Both the position numbers and the translations under genes were made by a program. Shown in pieces: positions 16,489 to 25,540 of a DNA stretch of 39,042 nt (within the stretch, counting starts at the first letter, position 1; each line of letters starts with the position of its first letter). The stretch spans positions 1 through 39,042 of the forward strand of contig JBCCQN010000061.1 of NCBI GenBank assembly GCA_039024315.1. Direction: 5' to 3'. Below the pieces are notes generated by a model. That model was not told where the DNA came from. It saw only the letters and a program-made list of their open reading frames with translations, and did no database searches. This DNA is from JBCAWW01 sp039024315. GTDB taxonomy: Bacteria; Bacteroidota; Bacteroidia; J057.

Positions 16489-17526
16489 CTAGTTTTTCGT
16501 TACTGTGTAAGTGTAATCAGCAACGTTTAGCATAAGTTCAATGGTATAGTTACCATCTGAATCGATCATGATATTATCTCCGTCTTGCTGTAATACAAGA
16601 TTACCTCCTGTATCGCCAAGATTAATGGCCCAGTCGTCGTTGGCTCTAAACTTCATTTCGCCAGCAACAAGATCAAGAGTAATAGAGAAAGTCCCCGTAA
16701 CAGGATCGACCGTCATATCTTGGTCAGAATCCCAACCATTAGGAGTGGCAGTACCGATCACTCCCCACTCTGTTTTGGTACGAGTGTGGGTTAGATTCGC
16801 TAAATCCACGGTCATCAGGTACATACCTGCGTCAGGCGCTACGATATCAGCACCACCGGAATCAAGAGAACCGTCGTCTCCATCATCCCCCCAGTTAGTA
16901 TCCCAGCTACCTTGGGCATATTTGTAGGCAGTACTTGGATCGGGGAAGTAGAGGTAACCTTCGTAGTTGTCATCAGCATTGCGTGAGTAAACTACCGTAG
17001 CATCACTAGCTGGATCCCAACCTTGGTAAGCACCTGGTACGTTGAGGATACCATATTCTACTGCAGCAGCAAATGGCGTAATGTCCATCGTGATAACATC
17101 AGAGATCACCGGGTCTACATCATCACTTACGGTTGCGATGACGCGCATTTCCATCGTGCTAGCTAAGTCGCCGGGGATACCCTTAGCGATGAGCATGCCA
17201 TTAAGATCACCGACTGTCAAGTCTTTGATAGAGGTGGTGTTAACGATACCAAGGGTGATAGGATCGGCAAAATCCTCGCCTTGCTTGGCGATTTGAGCGG
17301 TATAAGTAACAGCAGCTTGAAAACCAAAGTCAACGGCTGCCCACTCGAAGTCTGCAGCAACTTGATCAATATTGGCTTCTTCGAGGACAATAGCAGCCCC
17401 AGCGGCAGGGCTACTGATAGCAGGAGTATTACCTACTACTAATACCGGTGTGAGCTCTGTCTTAGGCGTACAAGCGGCTAAGACAAGGAGGATCAACATT
17501 GCGGGTACGATATATTTTCTTAACAT
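16489..17526 (-). CDS. SusE/SusF-type outer-membrane glycan-binding lipoprotein
   Basis: A 345-residue surface lipoprotein: signal peptide and lipobox LVLAAC (Cys19), a SusE-type N-terminal Ig-like domain (about 25-150), then two tandem beta modules at about 157-250 (AYQGWDPASD, WDTNWGDDGDDG) and 252-345 (WGVIGTATPNGWDSDQDMT, KFRANDDWAINLGD). These modules are the glycan-binding type found in SusE/SusF, with Trp residues placed for sugar stacking. The same two modules appear inside the SusD protein encoded just upstream. It lies 20 bp after SusD and belongs to the same operon. An alpha-glucan target is likely from the GH13 neighbour. Confidence 0.88.
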   Translation of the reverse strand: MLRKYIVPAMLILLVLAACTPKTELTPVLVVGNTPAISSPAAGAAIVLEEANIDQVAADFEWAAVDFGFQAAVTYTAQIAKQGEDFADPITLGIVNTTSIKDLTVGDLNGMLIAKGIPGDLASTMEMRVIATVSDDVDPVISDVITMDITPFAAAVEYGILNVPGAYQGWDPASDATVVYSRNADDNYEGYLYFPDPSTAYKYAQGSWDTNWGDDGDDGSLDSGGADIVAPDAGMYLMTVDLANLTHTRTKTEWGVIGTATPNGWDSDQDMTVDPVTGTFSITLDLVAGEMKFRANDDWAINLGDTGGNLVLQQDGDNIMIDSDGNYTIELMLNVADYTYTVTKN

Positions 17527-17546
17527 TTTTGAATCAGGTTTGGGGA

Positions 17547-19742
17547 TTAGTAACCAGCGTTTTGGGTTAGGTTAGGATTGGCACCAATGTCAGAGGCCGG
17601 AATAGGGAATACATCAAAGGTTTCCGCTACAGGAGCGCCTTCAAGTACGCCGCCCTTTAGAGGCCAAACATAAGTACCATTTGAGAATTGGCCGAAGCGT
17701 ACAAGGTCTGTACGACGATGACACTCCCAATAAAACTCACGCGCACGCTCATCTAAGATGAAGTCTAGATCCAAATCTGCTTCGCTAATATTTCCACTAG
17801 GACCTCCGTATGCACGAGCACGAACTTCATTGATGTAAGCAAGCGCTGTTGCCACATCACCGCCGCCACCGCCGCGCAGGACTGCTTCAGCATACATCAA
17901 GTGGGCATCTGCAAGACGGAACATGGGGAAATCAGTATCAGGGAAGGTCAAATCAGAACCGATCGTGCCGTCAGAAGTAACGTTGCGGAACTTAGTAATA
18001 GCATATCCATCGGTAAACTGAGATACATCCTGAATTTCTAGGTTTTGACCATCAGTGTAGAACATAGAGCGAGCGTCAAAGCTTGCTAGCTCAATAGAGT
18101 AAGTATGGTCAGGCGCGTCTAGAAACAGTTTGATGATATAGTTGCCAGTAGCTGGGATAAAGATATTATCACCGCCTTCAGAAAGAAGCGCATCGGCACC
18201 AGTATCGCCGTAGTTAAGCGCCCAATCGTCATTAGCGCGGAACTTCACTTCACCTTCGACAAGATCGCTTTGGATTACCCAAGCACCTTCGGTCTCATCA
18301 TAAGTCATATCGGTGTCATTGTCCCAACCACCAGGAGTAGCAGAACCAATCAAACCCCAGTTGGTCGCTTCAACGCTATAAGTAAGGTTAGCGATATCAG
18401 CTCTCACGCGGTAAAAACCAGCATCAGCAACTACGATATTATCACCACCGGCATCTAGGGTTCCATCAGCACCCGTATCACCCCAGTTGGTATCCCAACC
18501 ATTGCCATCGGTAAACTTGATTTCAGTATTTGCATCAGCAAAGTAGAAGTAAGCTTCGTAAGTGCTATCGTTATTGACCGAGGCCAAAACGGTAGTAGTA
18601 CTAGCAGGATCCCATCCTTGGAAGCTGCCCGCGAGGGTAAGCAGCGGGTAGGTAGTATTGCCAGGATTAGGTTCAACTACAGAGCTGCCACCAGCGGTAG
18701 AAGGAAACTTCTCCACTAAAGCTTTGGTAGTACGAATGCCACCCCAACCACCATCAAGACCAAAAGCAACTGGGTCCATGCTGCCACCAACAGCTGCATG
18801 TGTAATAAAGGTCATACCGCCCCAAGTTTTGGTATTGACACCGTCAAAGAGGACTGGGAAGATGATACCAGCTGCGGTATTATTATCTGCTAAGAAAAGA
18901 TGATCATAGTTAGGATCTAGGGTGTAGCCAGCGTCAATAATTTGCTTTGTGTAAGTTACTACATCCGTATAGCGCGCTTCGCCGATATAAACTTCAGCAT
19001 TGAGATATAACTTAGCGAGTAACATCCAAGCGGCAGCTCTGTCAGCACGACCGTATTCGTTGCCCATAGGCTCAACGAGCTGATCCTGAACAGCGAGTAG
19101 TTCAGATTCTACAAATGCAAATACTTCACTTGCGCTTCCTTGCTCAGGGAAAAATGATCCAACTGCATCCTCTTCGGTTACGAATGGTACGTTGCGGAAC
19201 ATATCCAAAGCGTGGAAGTAACTCAAGGCACGTAGGAAACGAGCCTCGGCGCGGAAGAAGCCAATGTCAGTACGGGTAGCCGCATCTACATCGCGCTCGT
19301 CAAGCTTCGCATCAGTAGTTTCGCGTAAAAACTCATTTGTAAGGGAAATTTGATAGAAGATACGGTTGTACATGGCCGTAACAAATTCATTGTTAGCGTC
19401 CCAGTCTTGATCTTCATAATCGTGAATGTTACCGTCGTTCCATGCAATAACGGCTTCATCAGTGGTAAGCTCCTGAGCTTTCCAGTACTGGCGAAGGTAA
19501 GTAGAGAAACCTTCATCGATACCGCTAATATCAGGTTGACCAGCAGGTCCTTGCTGACCACTCACCGCCAAGCCAGCATAAAGCTTAGCGAGTACCTGCT
19601 TGTAAGCAGCAGGATTATCATATACAACTGCAGAGGTTACCTCGTCTTCGTCTAAAGGCGTGACATTGAGGTCATTGAAACAAGCGCTGAAAAAGACGCT
19701 TACTATAAGCAGCAGCCAAAACTTATTCATCTTAAGATTCAT
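17547..19742 (-). CDS. SusD/RagB-type protein with inserted SusE-like tandem modules
   Basis: A 731-residue lipoprotein (lipobox FFSAC, Cys21), about 200 residues longer than usual SusD proteins. Residues 21-345 are a normal TPR-rich SusD N-terminal region (FFRAEARFLRALSYFHALDM; AAAWMLLAKLYLNAEVY), stopping at GIRTTKALVEKFP. Residues about 350-553 are two SusE-type modules (AGSFQGWDPAS, WDTNWGDTGADG; NWGLIGSATPGGWDNDTDMT, KFRANDDWALNYGD). SusD then resumes at DARSMFYTDGQ and ends with FRLADAHLMYAEA and ERAREFYWECHRRTDLVRF. It binds glycan at the cell surface and forms the lid on SusC. ATG 19742 is used, 19 bp after the SusC stop; ATG 19730 is also possible. The insert closely resembles residues 157-345 of the next gene product. 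Confidence 0.93.
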   Translation of the reverse strand: MNLKMNKFWLLLIVSVFFSACFNDLNVTPLDEDEVTSAVVYDNPAAYKQVLAKLYAGLAVSGQQGPAGQPDISGIDEGFSTYLRQYWKAQELTTDEAVIAWNDGNIHDYEDQDWDANNEFVTAMYNRIFYQISLTNEFLRETTDAKLDERDVDAATRTDIGFFRAEARFLRALSYFHALDMFRNVPFVTEEDAVGSFFPEQGSASEVFAFVESELLAVQDQLVEPMGNEYGRADRAAAWMLLAKLYLNAEVYIGEARYTDVVTYTKQIIDAGYTLDPNYDHLFLADNNTAAGIIFPVLFDGVNTKTWGGMTFITHAAVGGSMDPVAFGLDGGWGGIRTTKALVEKFPSTAGGSSVVEPNPGNTTYPLLTLAGSFQGWDPASTTTVLASVNNDSTYEAYFYFADANTEIKFTDGNGWDTNWGDTGADGTLDAGGDNIVVADAGFYRVRADIANLTYSVEATNWGLIGSATPGGWDNDTDMTYDETEGAWVIQSDLVEGEVKFRANDDWALNYGDTGADALLSEGGDNIFIPATGNYIIKLFLDAPDHTYSIELASFDARSMFYTDGQNLEIQDVSQFTDGYAITKFRNVTSDGTIGSDLTFPDTDFPMFRLADAHLMYAEAVLRGGGGGDVATALAYINEVRARAYGGPSGNISEADLDLDFILDERAREFYWECHRRTDLVRFGQFSNGTYVWPLKGGVLEGAPVAETFDVFPIPASDIGANPNLTQNAGY
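18087..18695 (-). other. SusE-like double module inserted in SusD
   Basis: This part of the susD-type gene encodes the extra 200 or so residues. Both modules align in order with the two C-terminal modules of the neighbouring SusE protein, sharing for example WDTNWGD, the eight-residue FRANDDWA and GDNI. DNA similarity is low, so the duplication is old. The flanking SusD segments, TTKALVEKFP and DARSMFYT, would be nearly adjacent in ordinary SusD proteins. Confidence 0.85.
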
Positions 19743-19761
19743 TGTTAGTCTCTTTTTAATC

Positions 19762-22695
19762 TTAGAAGTTAGCATTTACACCAATTACAAATGTGCGACT
19801 ACGCGGGTAGATGTTACCATCGATGCCACTAAATACTTCTGGATCTAGTCCTTCGTATTGAGTGATGACAAATGGATTTTGAGTTACAGCATAGACGCGT
19901 AATCCCTGAATCGCATCGCTGATGTTATTAAAGTTATAGCCCACGGTGATGTGATCAAATCTCAAGAAAGAAGCGTTAACCACGAAGTGGTCGCTAAAGT
20001 ATTGAGGTACAGTGTGGTCAATAGCCGTAATATCGCGATGAGTATTGTTGATGATTCCAGTACTATTATAAAGGTTGTTATAAGCAGTACCTGCGAGCAC
20101 ATTGTTATAAACGTGGTTTCCTACATTTGCGCGGCCTGCAAACATGAAATCGAAGTTTTTGTAAGCAAAGCGAGAAGTGAAACCAAAGAATGCATCAGCA
20201 GCCGGATTCTCGAAACGGTAGCGGTCTTCTGGTGTTACAGTACCATCGCCGTTGCGGTCTACAAATAGACCTTCAATCGGTACACCCGCTTCGTCATACA
20301 CCTGCTCATACACATAGAAAGAGTTTGCCGGGAAGCCGACACTGTGGATCTGAATCGTATTACCCACACCACCAGCGATACCGCCGGTAAATACGCCTTG
20401 ATAAGTAGGATCTTCGGTTGCCGTCAAGCGCGTGATTTTATTGCGATTGAGTGTTACGTTAAAGCCAAAATCCCACTGAATATCCGCTGTCTTTACCGGG
20501 ATAGTATTCATCGAGAATTCAATACCACGGTTTTCCAAATCTCCCACATTGGTGGTGATGAAGTTGGTTAGGTTGGTCCCTGCGGGAACGGGGATAAAGT
20601 TCAGTAGGTCCGTAGTTTGGCGTAGGTAAACTTCCACTGCACCAGTGATGCGGTTATCTAGGAAACCATAATCAACCGCTACGTTGTAGGTAGTGGTTTC
20701 TTCCCACTTGATGTTGGCATCATATCCGTTTGGACGCAGGGTGGTGTAGAAAAGATCTCCAAATTGGTACTGGGCGTTTTCGAAACTAGACTGGTAACGA
20801 GCGAGGTAAGGGTAGAAGTCTCCACCGATATCTTGCTGACCGGTAACTCCATAACCGATACGGAACTTTAGATTGGTAATTTTGCCCGTATTACCATTGT
20901 CAACGATTTTGTAGGCCAAAGCAGCGGCAGGGAACATACCCCAACGATTTTCCTCAGAAAAACGAGACGTACCATCACGACGTAGGGTGAAGGTCAATAA
21001 TAGGCGATCGAAAAGAGAAACATTGGCCCGACCAAATAGAGAGAGTAAGTAGTACTCTTTAGGATCGTAGTTCTCCGGAACCAAGATTTTATCACCTGCA
21101 GTGTTAGAGGCAAAGTTGAAATCTTGGCGGTAGAAGTGCTGCCAAGAATAGCCACCCATTACGTCAATGCGCGCTTTGCTAAAATCCTTTACATAATTAA
21201 GGTAAAATTCAAGCAACTCATTGCGCTGCTGCTGTTCGTAAACCTGGTTAAGGCCTTTATCTACAAAAGTAAAAGCGGCGTTCTCCGGCACGATGATGCT
21301 ACCTTCGCCATTTGAAGCATCATAACCAAGGTTAAGATTGGCTCTCAATTCCGGTAGGAAAGCAAATCGGTAGTCGATCTGGGCATTGGTGATAATACGG
21401 CGGACCGAAGAGGTATTATCTTTTTGTTCTAGCAAAGCCACTGGGTTGGCAGGGGCAAGCGTGTTGGGATCGCCATTGGGCTGAGTCCAGGTAAAGTAAC
21501 CGCCAAAGGCATTACCCTCATCAAAGACAGGTTTGGTTGGGTCAAAACTAACAGCGCTACCAATCGCTCCCTGATCAGCAAAGGTATTATTGGTCAACAT
21601 CCCTTTAAAAGAAAGGTTGATCTGGAGACGGTTGTTGAAGAACTTGGGATTAAGATTGATCCCAGCAGTGGTACGGTTGAATCTGTCAGTCTTAAGAATA
21701 CCTGTACGATCGGTAAAGCCAACAGAGACACGATAAGGGATTGTACCAATGCCACCGGAAGCACTCAAGTTGTGATCGTGGCCAATACCTGTCTGGAAGA
21801 TTTGCCCTTGCCAGTCCGTATTTTGAGTGCCAATAAGCGCACGCGCTGGGTGCCCTTCTTCAAATTGAGTGTTGATTAGACCCGTAAATTCCTCAGCGTT
21901 GAGCACGTTAATTTCATTGGCGCGATTACTGACTGAGAAGTTGCCATTGTACGAGACTCTAACTTTTTTGCCAAGTGAGCCTTTCTTGGTGGTAATTAAG
22001 ATTACCCCATTGGAGGCCCTAGAACCATAAATAGCAGTAGCAGAAGCGTCTTTCAAAACCGTAAATGTCTCAATATCACTAGGGTTAATGATGTTGAGTG
22101 GGTTACGAGCACCGGCAATTCCGTCATTAAAGACCGGAACTCCATCAATCACGATCAATGGATCATTGCTTGCACTCAGAGAAGAGCCACCACGGATACG
22201 GATCGCAGCACCATCACCAGGAGCAGCTCCTTGGGTGATCTGAACCCCTGCAACCTTACCCGCGACCAACTCTTGGGGAGAGTTGATGGCACCTTGGTTA
22301 AAGGATTCGGCATTGACCGATTGCACCGAGCCAGTAGCATCCTCTTTCTTTACCGTACCATAACCTATAATGACAACCTCGTCGGTATTTAAGACTTCCG
22401 CCTCAAGCCCGACATTAATGACATTCTCACTTCCAATGCTTACGACAGATGGGGCATAACCAATATAGCTAAAGCGCAATTGCTCCGCTCCGGCAGGAAG
22501 TTCGAGTCTGTAAGTACCATCTGCATTAGTAGCAGCACCTACGGACTGGTTTACGACCAGTACGGTAACGCCTATGAGGGCTTCACCTGTACTGGCATCA
22601 GTTACAGTACCTGTGATGGTTCTTTGCGCTAGCATGAAGCTGGGGGCTAATGCAAACACAAGCATCCACAGGAGATAATTAGCAGTTTGTTTCAT
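19762..22695 (-). CDS. SusC/RagA-type TonB-dependent receptor
   Basis: A 977-residue outer-membrane transporter. Signal peptide 1-23 (ending FMLAQ); a carboxypeptidase-D-regulatory-like domain about 25-100 (TITGTVTDASTGEALIGVTV ... SYIGY); the plug domain with EVVIIGYGTVKKEDATGSV, IRIRGGSSLSASNDPLIVID and KDASATAIYGSRASNGVILI; then the 22-strand barrel ending in the C-terminal aromatic VIGVNANF. Together with SusD it takes up oligosaccharides using TonB energy. It is first in a five-gene minus-strand operon. Its upstream region has a 12-bp inverted repeat 40 bp before the start codon. No dedicated regulator gene is adjacent. Confidence 0.95.
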   Translation of the reverse strand: MKQTANYLLWMLVFALAPSFMLAQRTITGTVTDASTGEALIGVTVLVVNQSVGAATNADGTYRLELPAGAEQLRFSYIGYAPSVVSIGSENVINVGLEAEVLNTDEVVIIGYGTVKKEDATGSVQSVNAESFNQGAINSPQELVAGKVAGVQITQGAAPGDGAAIRIRGGSSLSASNDPLIVIDGVPVFNDGIAGARNPLNIINPSDIETFTVLKDASATAIYGSRASNGVILITTKKGSLGKKVRVSYNGNFSVSNRANEINVLNAEEFTGLINTQFEEGHPARALIGTQNTDWQGQIFQTGIGHDHNLSASGGIGTIPYRVSVGFTDRTGILKTDRFNRTTAGINLNPKFFNNRLQINLSFKGMLTNNTFADQGAIGSAVSFDPTKPVFDEGNAFGGYFTWTQPNGDPNTLAPANPVALLEQKDNTSSVRRIITNAQIDYRFAFLPELRANLNLGYDASNGEGSIIVPENAAFTFVDKGLNQVYEQQQRNELLEFYLNYVKDFSKARIDVMGGYSWQHFYRQDFNFASNTAGDKILVPENYDPKEYYLLSLFGRANVSLFDRLLLTFTLRRDGTSRFSEENRWGMFPAAALAYKIVDNGNTGKITNLKFRIGYGVTGQQDIGGDFYPYLARYQSSFENAQYQFGDLFYTTLRPNGYDANIKWEETTTYNVAVDYGFLDNRITGAVEVYLRQTTDLLNFIPVPAGTNLTNFITTNVGDLENRGIEFSMNTIPVKTADIQWDFGFNVTLNRNKITRLTATEDPTYQGVFTGGIAGGVGNTIQIHSVGFPANSFYVYEQVYDEAGVPIEGLFVDRNGDGTVTPEDRYRFENPAADAFFGFTSRFAYKNFDFMFAGRANVGNHVYNNVLAGTAYNNLYNSTGIINNTHRDITAIDHTVPQYFSDHFVVNASFLRFDHITVGYNFNNISDAIQGLRVYAVTQNPFVITQYEGLDPEVFSGIDGNIYPRSRTFVIGVNANF

Positions 22696-22734
22696 GAAAT
22701 AGACCGATTTAATCTAAAAGTGATAGTAGTTAGT

Positions 22735-22762
22735 GAAATCTGTATAGACATATACAGATTTC
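22735..22762. promoter_or_regulatory. Perfect 12-bp inverted repeat upstream of SusC
   Basis: Arms GAAATCTGTATA and TATACAGATTTC are separated by 4 bases, ending 40 bp before the SusC start codon. It could be a dimer-binding operator or a 5' leader hairpin for the polysaccharide locus; sequence alone does not decide. Confidence 0.6.
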
Positions 22763-22883
22763 CTTATACTTAAAATTACAAACCCACAATTGCAATCCCG
22801 CAGAAGCAGCGATCTACTTTGTACCACCCGATAAAATGGAACTTTTGAACCTTTAAATCGGCCTTTTTCTGGACTTAAATACA

Positions 22884-22928
22884 GAAGCCGCCCTCCAGTA
22901 CTTGACCAGAGGGCGGCTTCGTTTTTTT
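22884..22928. terminator. Strong hairpin terminator between DUF1573 gene and SusC
   Basis: A 12-bp perfect stem, GAAGCCGCCCTC and GAGGGCGGCTTC, with a 13-base loop. A run of seven T follows on the plus strand and a weaker TGTATTT on the minus strand. It lies 7 bp after the stop codon of the minus-strand DUF1573 gene and so ends that transcript; the strong T-run side would also stop plus-strand transcription. Confidence 0.85.
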
Positions 22929-22935
22929 GGTTTTT

Positions 22936-24057
22936 TTAGCGGCGGCTGTTGCTAGGAGCGGCGGCCGGGCCAGCATTATTGATATGAAAGGGGTCTTTTT
23001 CGACTTCAACTTTAAGGCGCAATACGATCGCTGGATTGTCAGGATCATTAGAACGGACGGTGATAGATTTGTTCTGGATTCCTTGGCGTCCGCGAGAGTT
23101 AAAAGTGGCCACGATCTCAGAGCTTTCACCCGCTTTGATAATCTTATCCTTAGGAGCAGAAGCTGTACAACCACAAGAAGCCTTAACGGAAGTTATCTCC
23201 AAATCTGATTGACCTGAGTTGGTAAACTCAAACTTAATTTCTACCAATTCACCTTCCAGCACTTTGCCAGCATCATAAGTAGTGTTGACAAACTCGATAT
23301 TTGGCATAGCGGCTAGCTCCTCCGCGGTATAGACTTTTTCGAGGGTGCCGCTAAGGTTGATAGGTTTTTCCGCTTGGTTGCTATCATCGGTATTAAGGGT
23401 GATTACATGGGTAAAGGAGCCTTCCCGCATGAAACGACCGCCCATTGCTTTCACCGTGAATGTGCTTTTTTGACCTGGGATCAAAGTCTCATCGGCAAAA
23501 TCAACCTCAAACATCATTTCTGCTTCTGCTTTAGAGAAGGTGATGGGCTGAGGACCAGTGTTTACCACTTTGAATTCTATTTGTTTTTCGCCGTTGGACT
23601 CGAGTGTGCCCATATTGTGGTTGACTTTGTCGAACGCTAAGTTGCCCAATTTGTTAGGATAGGCTGCATAGGGATCCTCAACCGTATTTACTTTCCCTTT
23701 GATATAGAGTACGACTGGGCGTTCGACGGAGTCGTAAGTAACCGTAACGGTCTTGCTAAATGGTCCTACTCGCTGACTGTTATACTTTACATGAATCGTC
23801 CCATTAGCTCCTGGAGCCACCTCTTCTTTGGTATAAGAAGGCGTAGTACAGCCACAAGAAGCCTTGACGCGGCCCAGCTTGATAGGTGCATCCGAAACGT
23901 TCGTAAATTGGAAAGTGTACTCACAAGGAGCTCCTTTTTCTAGCTCACCAAAATCATGAGTAGTTTTTTCAAACTTAATCTTAGGACTTTCCTGAGCAAA
24001 CACTGCTACACTGAGTAACATTGCTAAAGCGAGGGAGAAGAATAAACGCAATTTCAT
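22936..24057 (-). CDS. Secreted DUF1573 protein
   Basis: A 373-residue protein with signal peptide MKLRLFFSLALAMLLSVAVFAQ. It carries two clear DUF1573 Ig-like domains: about 27-120 (FEKTTHDFGELEKG, VKASCGCTTPSY) and about 245-350 (FVNTTYDAGKVLEG, VKASCGCTASAP), with a third, degenerate copy between (DKVNHNMGTLES). The CGCT motif is the family mark. These proteins are common in Bacteroidota and act in the periplasm or on the surface; the function is not established. The C-terminus is a short Asn/Ser/Arg/Pro tail. A single-gene unit ending in a strong hairpin. Confidence 0.9.
   Translation of the reverse strand: MKLRLFFSLALAMLLSVAVFAQESPKIKFEKTTHDFGELEKGAPCEYTFQFTNVSDAPIKLGRVKASCGCTTPSYTKEEVAPGANGTIHVKYNSQRVGPFSKTVTVTYDSVERPVVLYIKGKVNTVEDPYAAYPNKLGNLAFDKVNHNMGTLESNGEKQIEFKVVNTGPQPITFSKAEAEMMFEVDFADETLIPGQKSTFTVKAMGGRFMREGSFTHVITLNTDDSNQAEKPINLSGTLEKVYTAEELAAMPNIEFVNTTYDAGKVLEGELVEIKFEFTNSGQSDLEITSVKASCGCTASAPKDKIIKAGESSEIVATFNSRGRQGIQNKSITVRSNDPDNPAIVLRLKVEVEKDPFHINNAGPAAAPSNSRR
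23622..23638 (-). repeat. GCGTT-hairpin element, one mismatch (inside DUF1573 CDS)
   Basis: AGCGTT, stem CGAC, loop AAA, arm GTCA (last pair lost). 21 bases here are identical to the complement of the copy at 25892. Confidence 0.45.
23718..23734 (+). repeat. GCGTT-hairpin element (inside DUF1573 CDS)
   Basis: GGCGTT, stem CGAC, loop GGA, stem GTCG. On the coding strand it specifies DSVERP. Confidence 0.5.
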
Positions 24058-24404
24058 TTCTAAGCAATTTTATGAACTACAAATATAGTTAAAGGCCTTG
24101 AAAATCCCTATGCAGTTTCTTAGCGCTTTTTTAAATTTTTAGCTTTGGTTTGAAAACGAAGATTTTTTGGGTTCTGTGGAGTATTTTCGATAAGTAGCGA
24201 GTGATTTTTGGCGGATAATACAAACTAAGCTACCAAAAGCTACCCTTTTCAAACCAACGAACAATTTTAAGTACTGAGTAGTGAGTATCCCGAAAGCTTT
24301 CGGGAGTATTCAATACATAGAAAAGAGGTCTTATTGAACCGTATAGACGCATTTTCCCACGTCTTAATACTGAATACTATTGTCTTACTACTTAAAACAG
24401 GTGC
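24058..24404. other. Gene-free stretch between DUF1573 and DUF6263-like genes
   Basis: The part next to 24057 must hold the DUF1573 gene promoter. The distal part is repeat copy B (24285-24387). No coding sequence is evident. Confidence 0.55.
24285..24387 (+). repeat. Long intergenic repeat, copy B
   Basis: It starts with the same palindrome-centred 26 bases as copy A (24285-24310), goes on with AGAAAAGAGGTC and TTGAACC, and ends in 27 bases (24361-24387) identical to copy A on the other strand. It lies 17 bp beyond the stop codon of the DUF6263-like gene, but in the opposite orientation relative to that gene compared with copy A and GH53. Confidence 0.75.
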
Positions 24405-25349
24405 TTATTTCTCTAAAGTAATGGTGGTAAAATTATTAAGGGCCATGGGAATCGTCATCCCCTGCATTGACATTTCCCCGATTGCCTCCAGCTTATATTC
24501 TCCCTTTTTGAGCAGGCCAGATTTGACATCGATGATATAAGTAGCCTCCGTCGTACCGCCCATACCGACGTCCAATGGTATGCCGCCCATATCCATGACA
24601 GCATCCTCTTCTGTTTCCAACTCACCTTCTGCTAGGATAGTAGCTGTTTTTGAGTTTAGCGCACTAGTTTCATATTCGGTATAAGTGTTCATCACCATCA
24701 CGCTTTTGACCGTGTTTTCTCCTTTCCATTTATCGCCTACTGCTACGGGCTCTTCAGGCAAAGCAAACAGCAACTGTCGCATCGAAGATTTGAGGTTTTC
24801 GGGTCCCAAAGTTTTCCTAAAACCTTTTTCCATATCATCATTAGCTAGTTGAGGACTCAATTTTTCCAAATCGTCCATCATTGCGGCAATCAAATCATCT
24901 GTGCCTCTCACTTCCGTAATATTGGCTTTGCGGTCCAAACTTATTTCGAAAGTCTTATTGAGTTGAGCGGCAGCGGCAGCTTCAAGTGGTAGGTATTCAC
25001 CATTACTACCATCTCTTTTCGAATCATAATCGTTGGCCATTTGAGGCAAGCCGCCTATGTCTTGCTTGAAGAGCATGCGATAGAAGGTGACCTTGAGATC
25101 ATATTGTTTAGGACTGACCCTTAATACCTCGTAGGCATAACCCGTGCCTAATTTTTGTTCGATCTTTTGTTCTCTACCTTGGATGGTCTGGGTAATAATT
25201 TGCTCGTTTAGTACCCACTGTTTGAACTTTTGCCCTTGTTTTAAATTGAGCTCCAGATTCATGGCCTGATTAAGCGGAGCAAAAGCAATACTTGTCATCC
25301 CCAAACAGAGTACGCTTAGGATGCTTATGGAACGAAGAAAGTGTTTCAT
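24405..25349 (-). CDS. Secreted DUF6263-like protein
   Basis: A 314-residue protein with a signal peptide (MKHFLRSISILSVLCLGMTSIAFA). After it, LELNLKQGQKFKQWV and repeated amphipathic beta strands (YDLKVTFYRMLFKQ, TFEISLDRKANITEV, EEPVAVGDKWKG, TTEATYIIDVKSGLL) fit the DUF6263 family pattern of Bacteroidota secreted proteins, whose role is unknown. ATG 25349 is used; the open frame continues to a TTG at 25400, but that adds a charged stretch before the signal peptide. The gene stands alone. Confidence 0.75.
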   Translation of the reverse strand: MKHFLRSISILSVLCLGMTSIAFAPLNQAMNLELNLKQGQKFKQWVLNEQIITQTIQGREQKIEQKLGTGYAYEVLRVSPKQYDLKVTFYRMLFKQDIGGLPQMANDYDSKRDGSNGEYLPLEAAAAAQLNKTFEISLDRKANITEVRGTDDLIAAMMDDLEKLSPQLANDDMEKGFRKTLGPENLKSSMRQLLFALPEEPVAVGDKWKGENTVKSVMVMNTYTEYETSALNSKTATILAEGELETEEDAVMDMGGIPLDVGMGGTTEATYIIDVKSGLLKKGEYKLEAIGEMSMQGMTIPMALNNFTTITLEK

Positions 25350-25540
25350 TGAAAATAATTGATTGTAGATTCTTGTTCTAATGAACGGTACGATCCTCAA
25401 AACGTTTGTCTAAGGCTAGATTTGCGAGATTGCTTATCGACTTCTTCCCTAGGGTTTGAGTATATTTTTGCTTTTTAGGCAGCAACAACTAGGATCCTAA
25501 TGTCTAAGTACTAACGACTTTTATCTCCCTACTTAAACGC

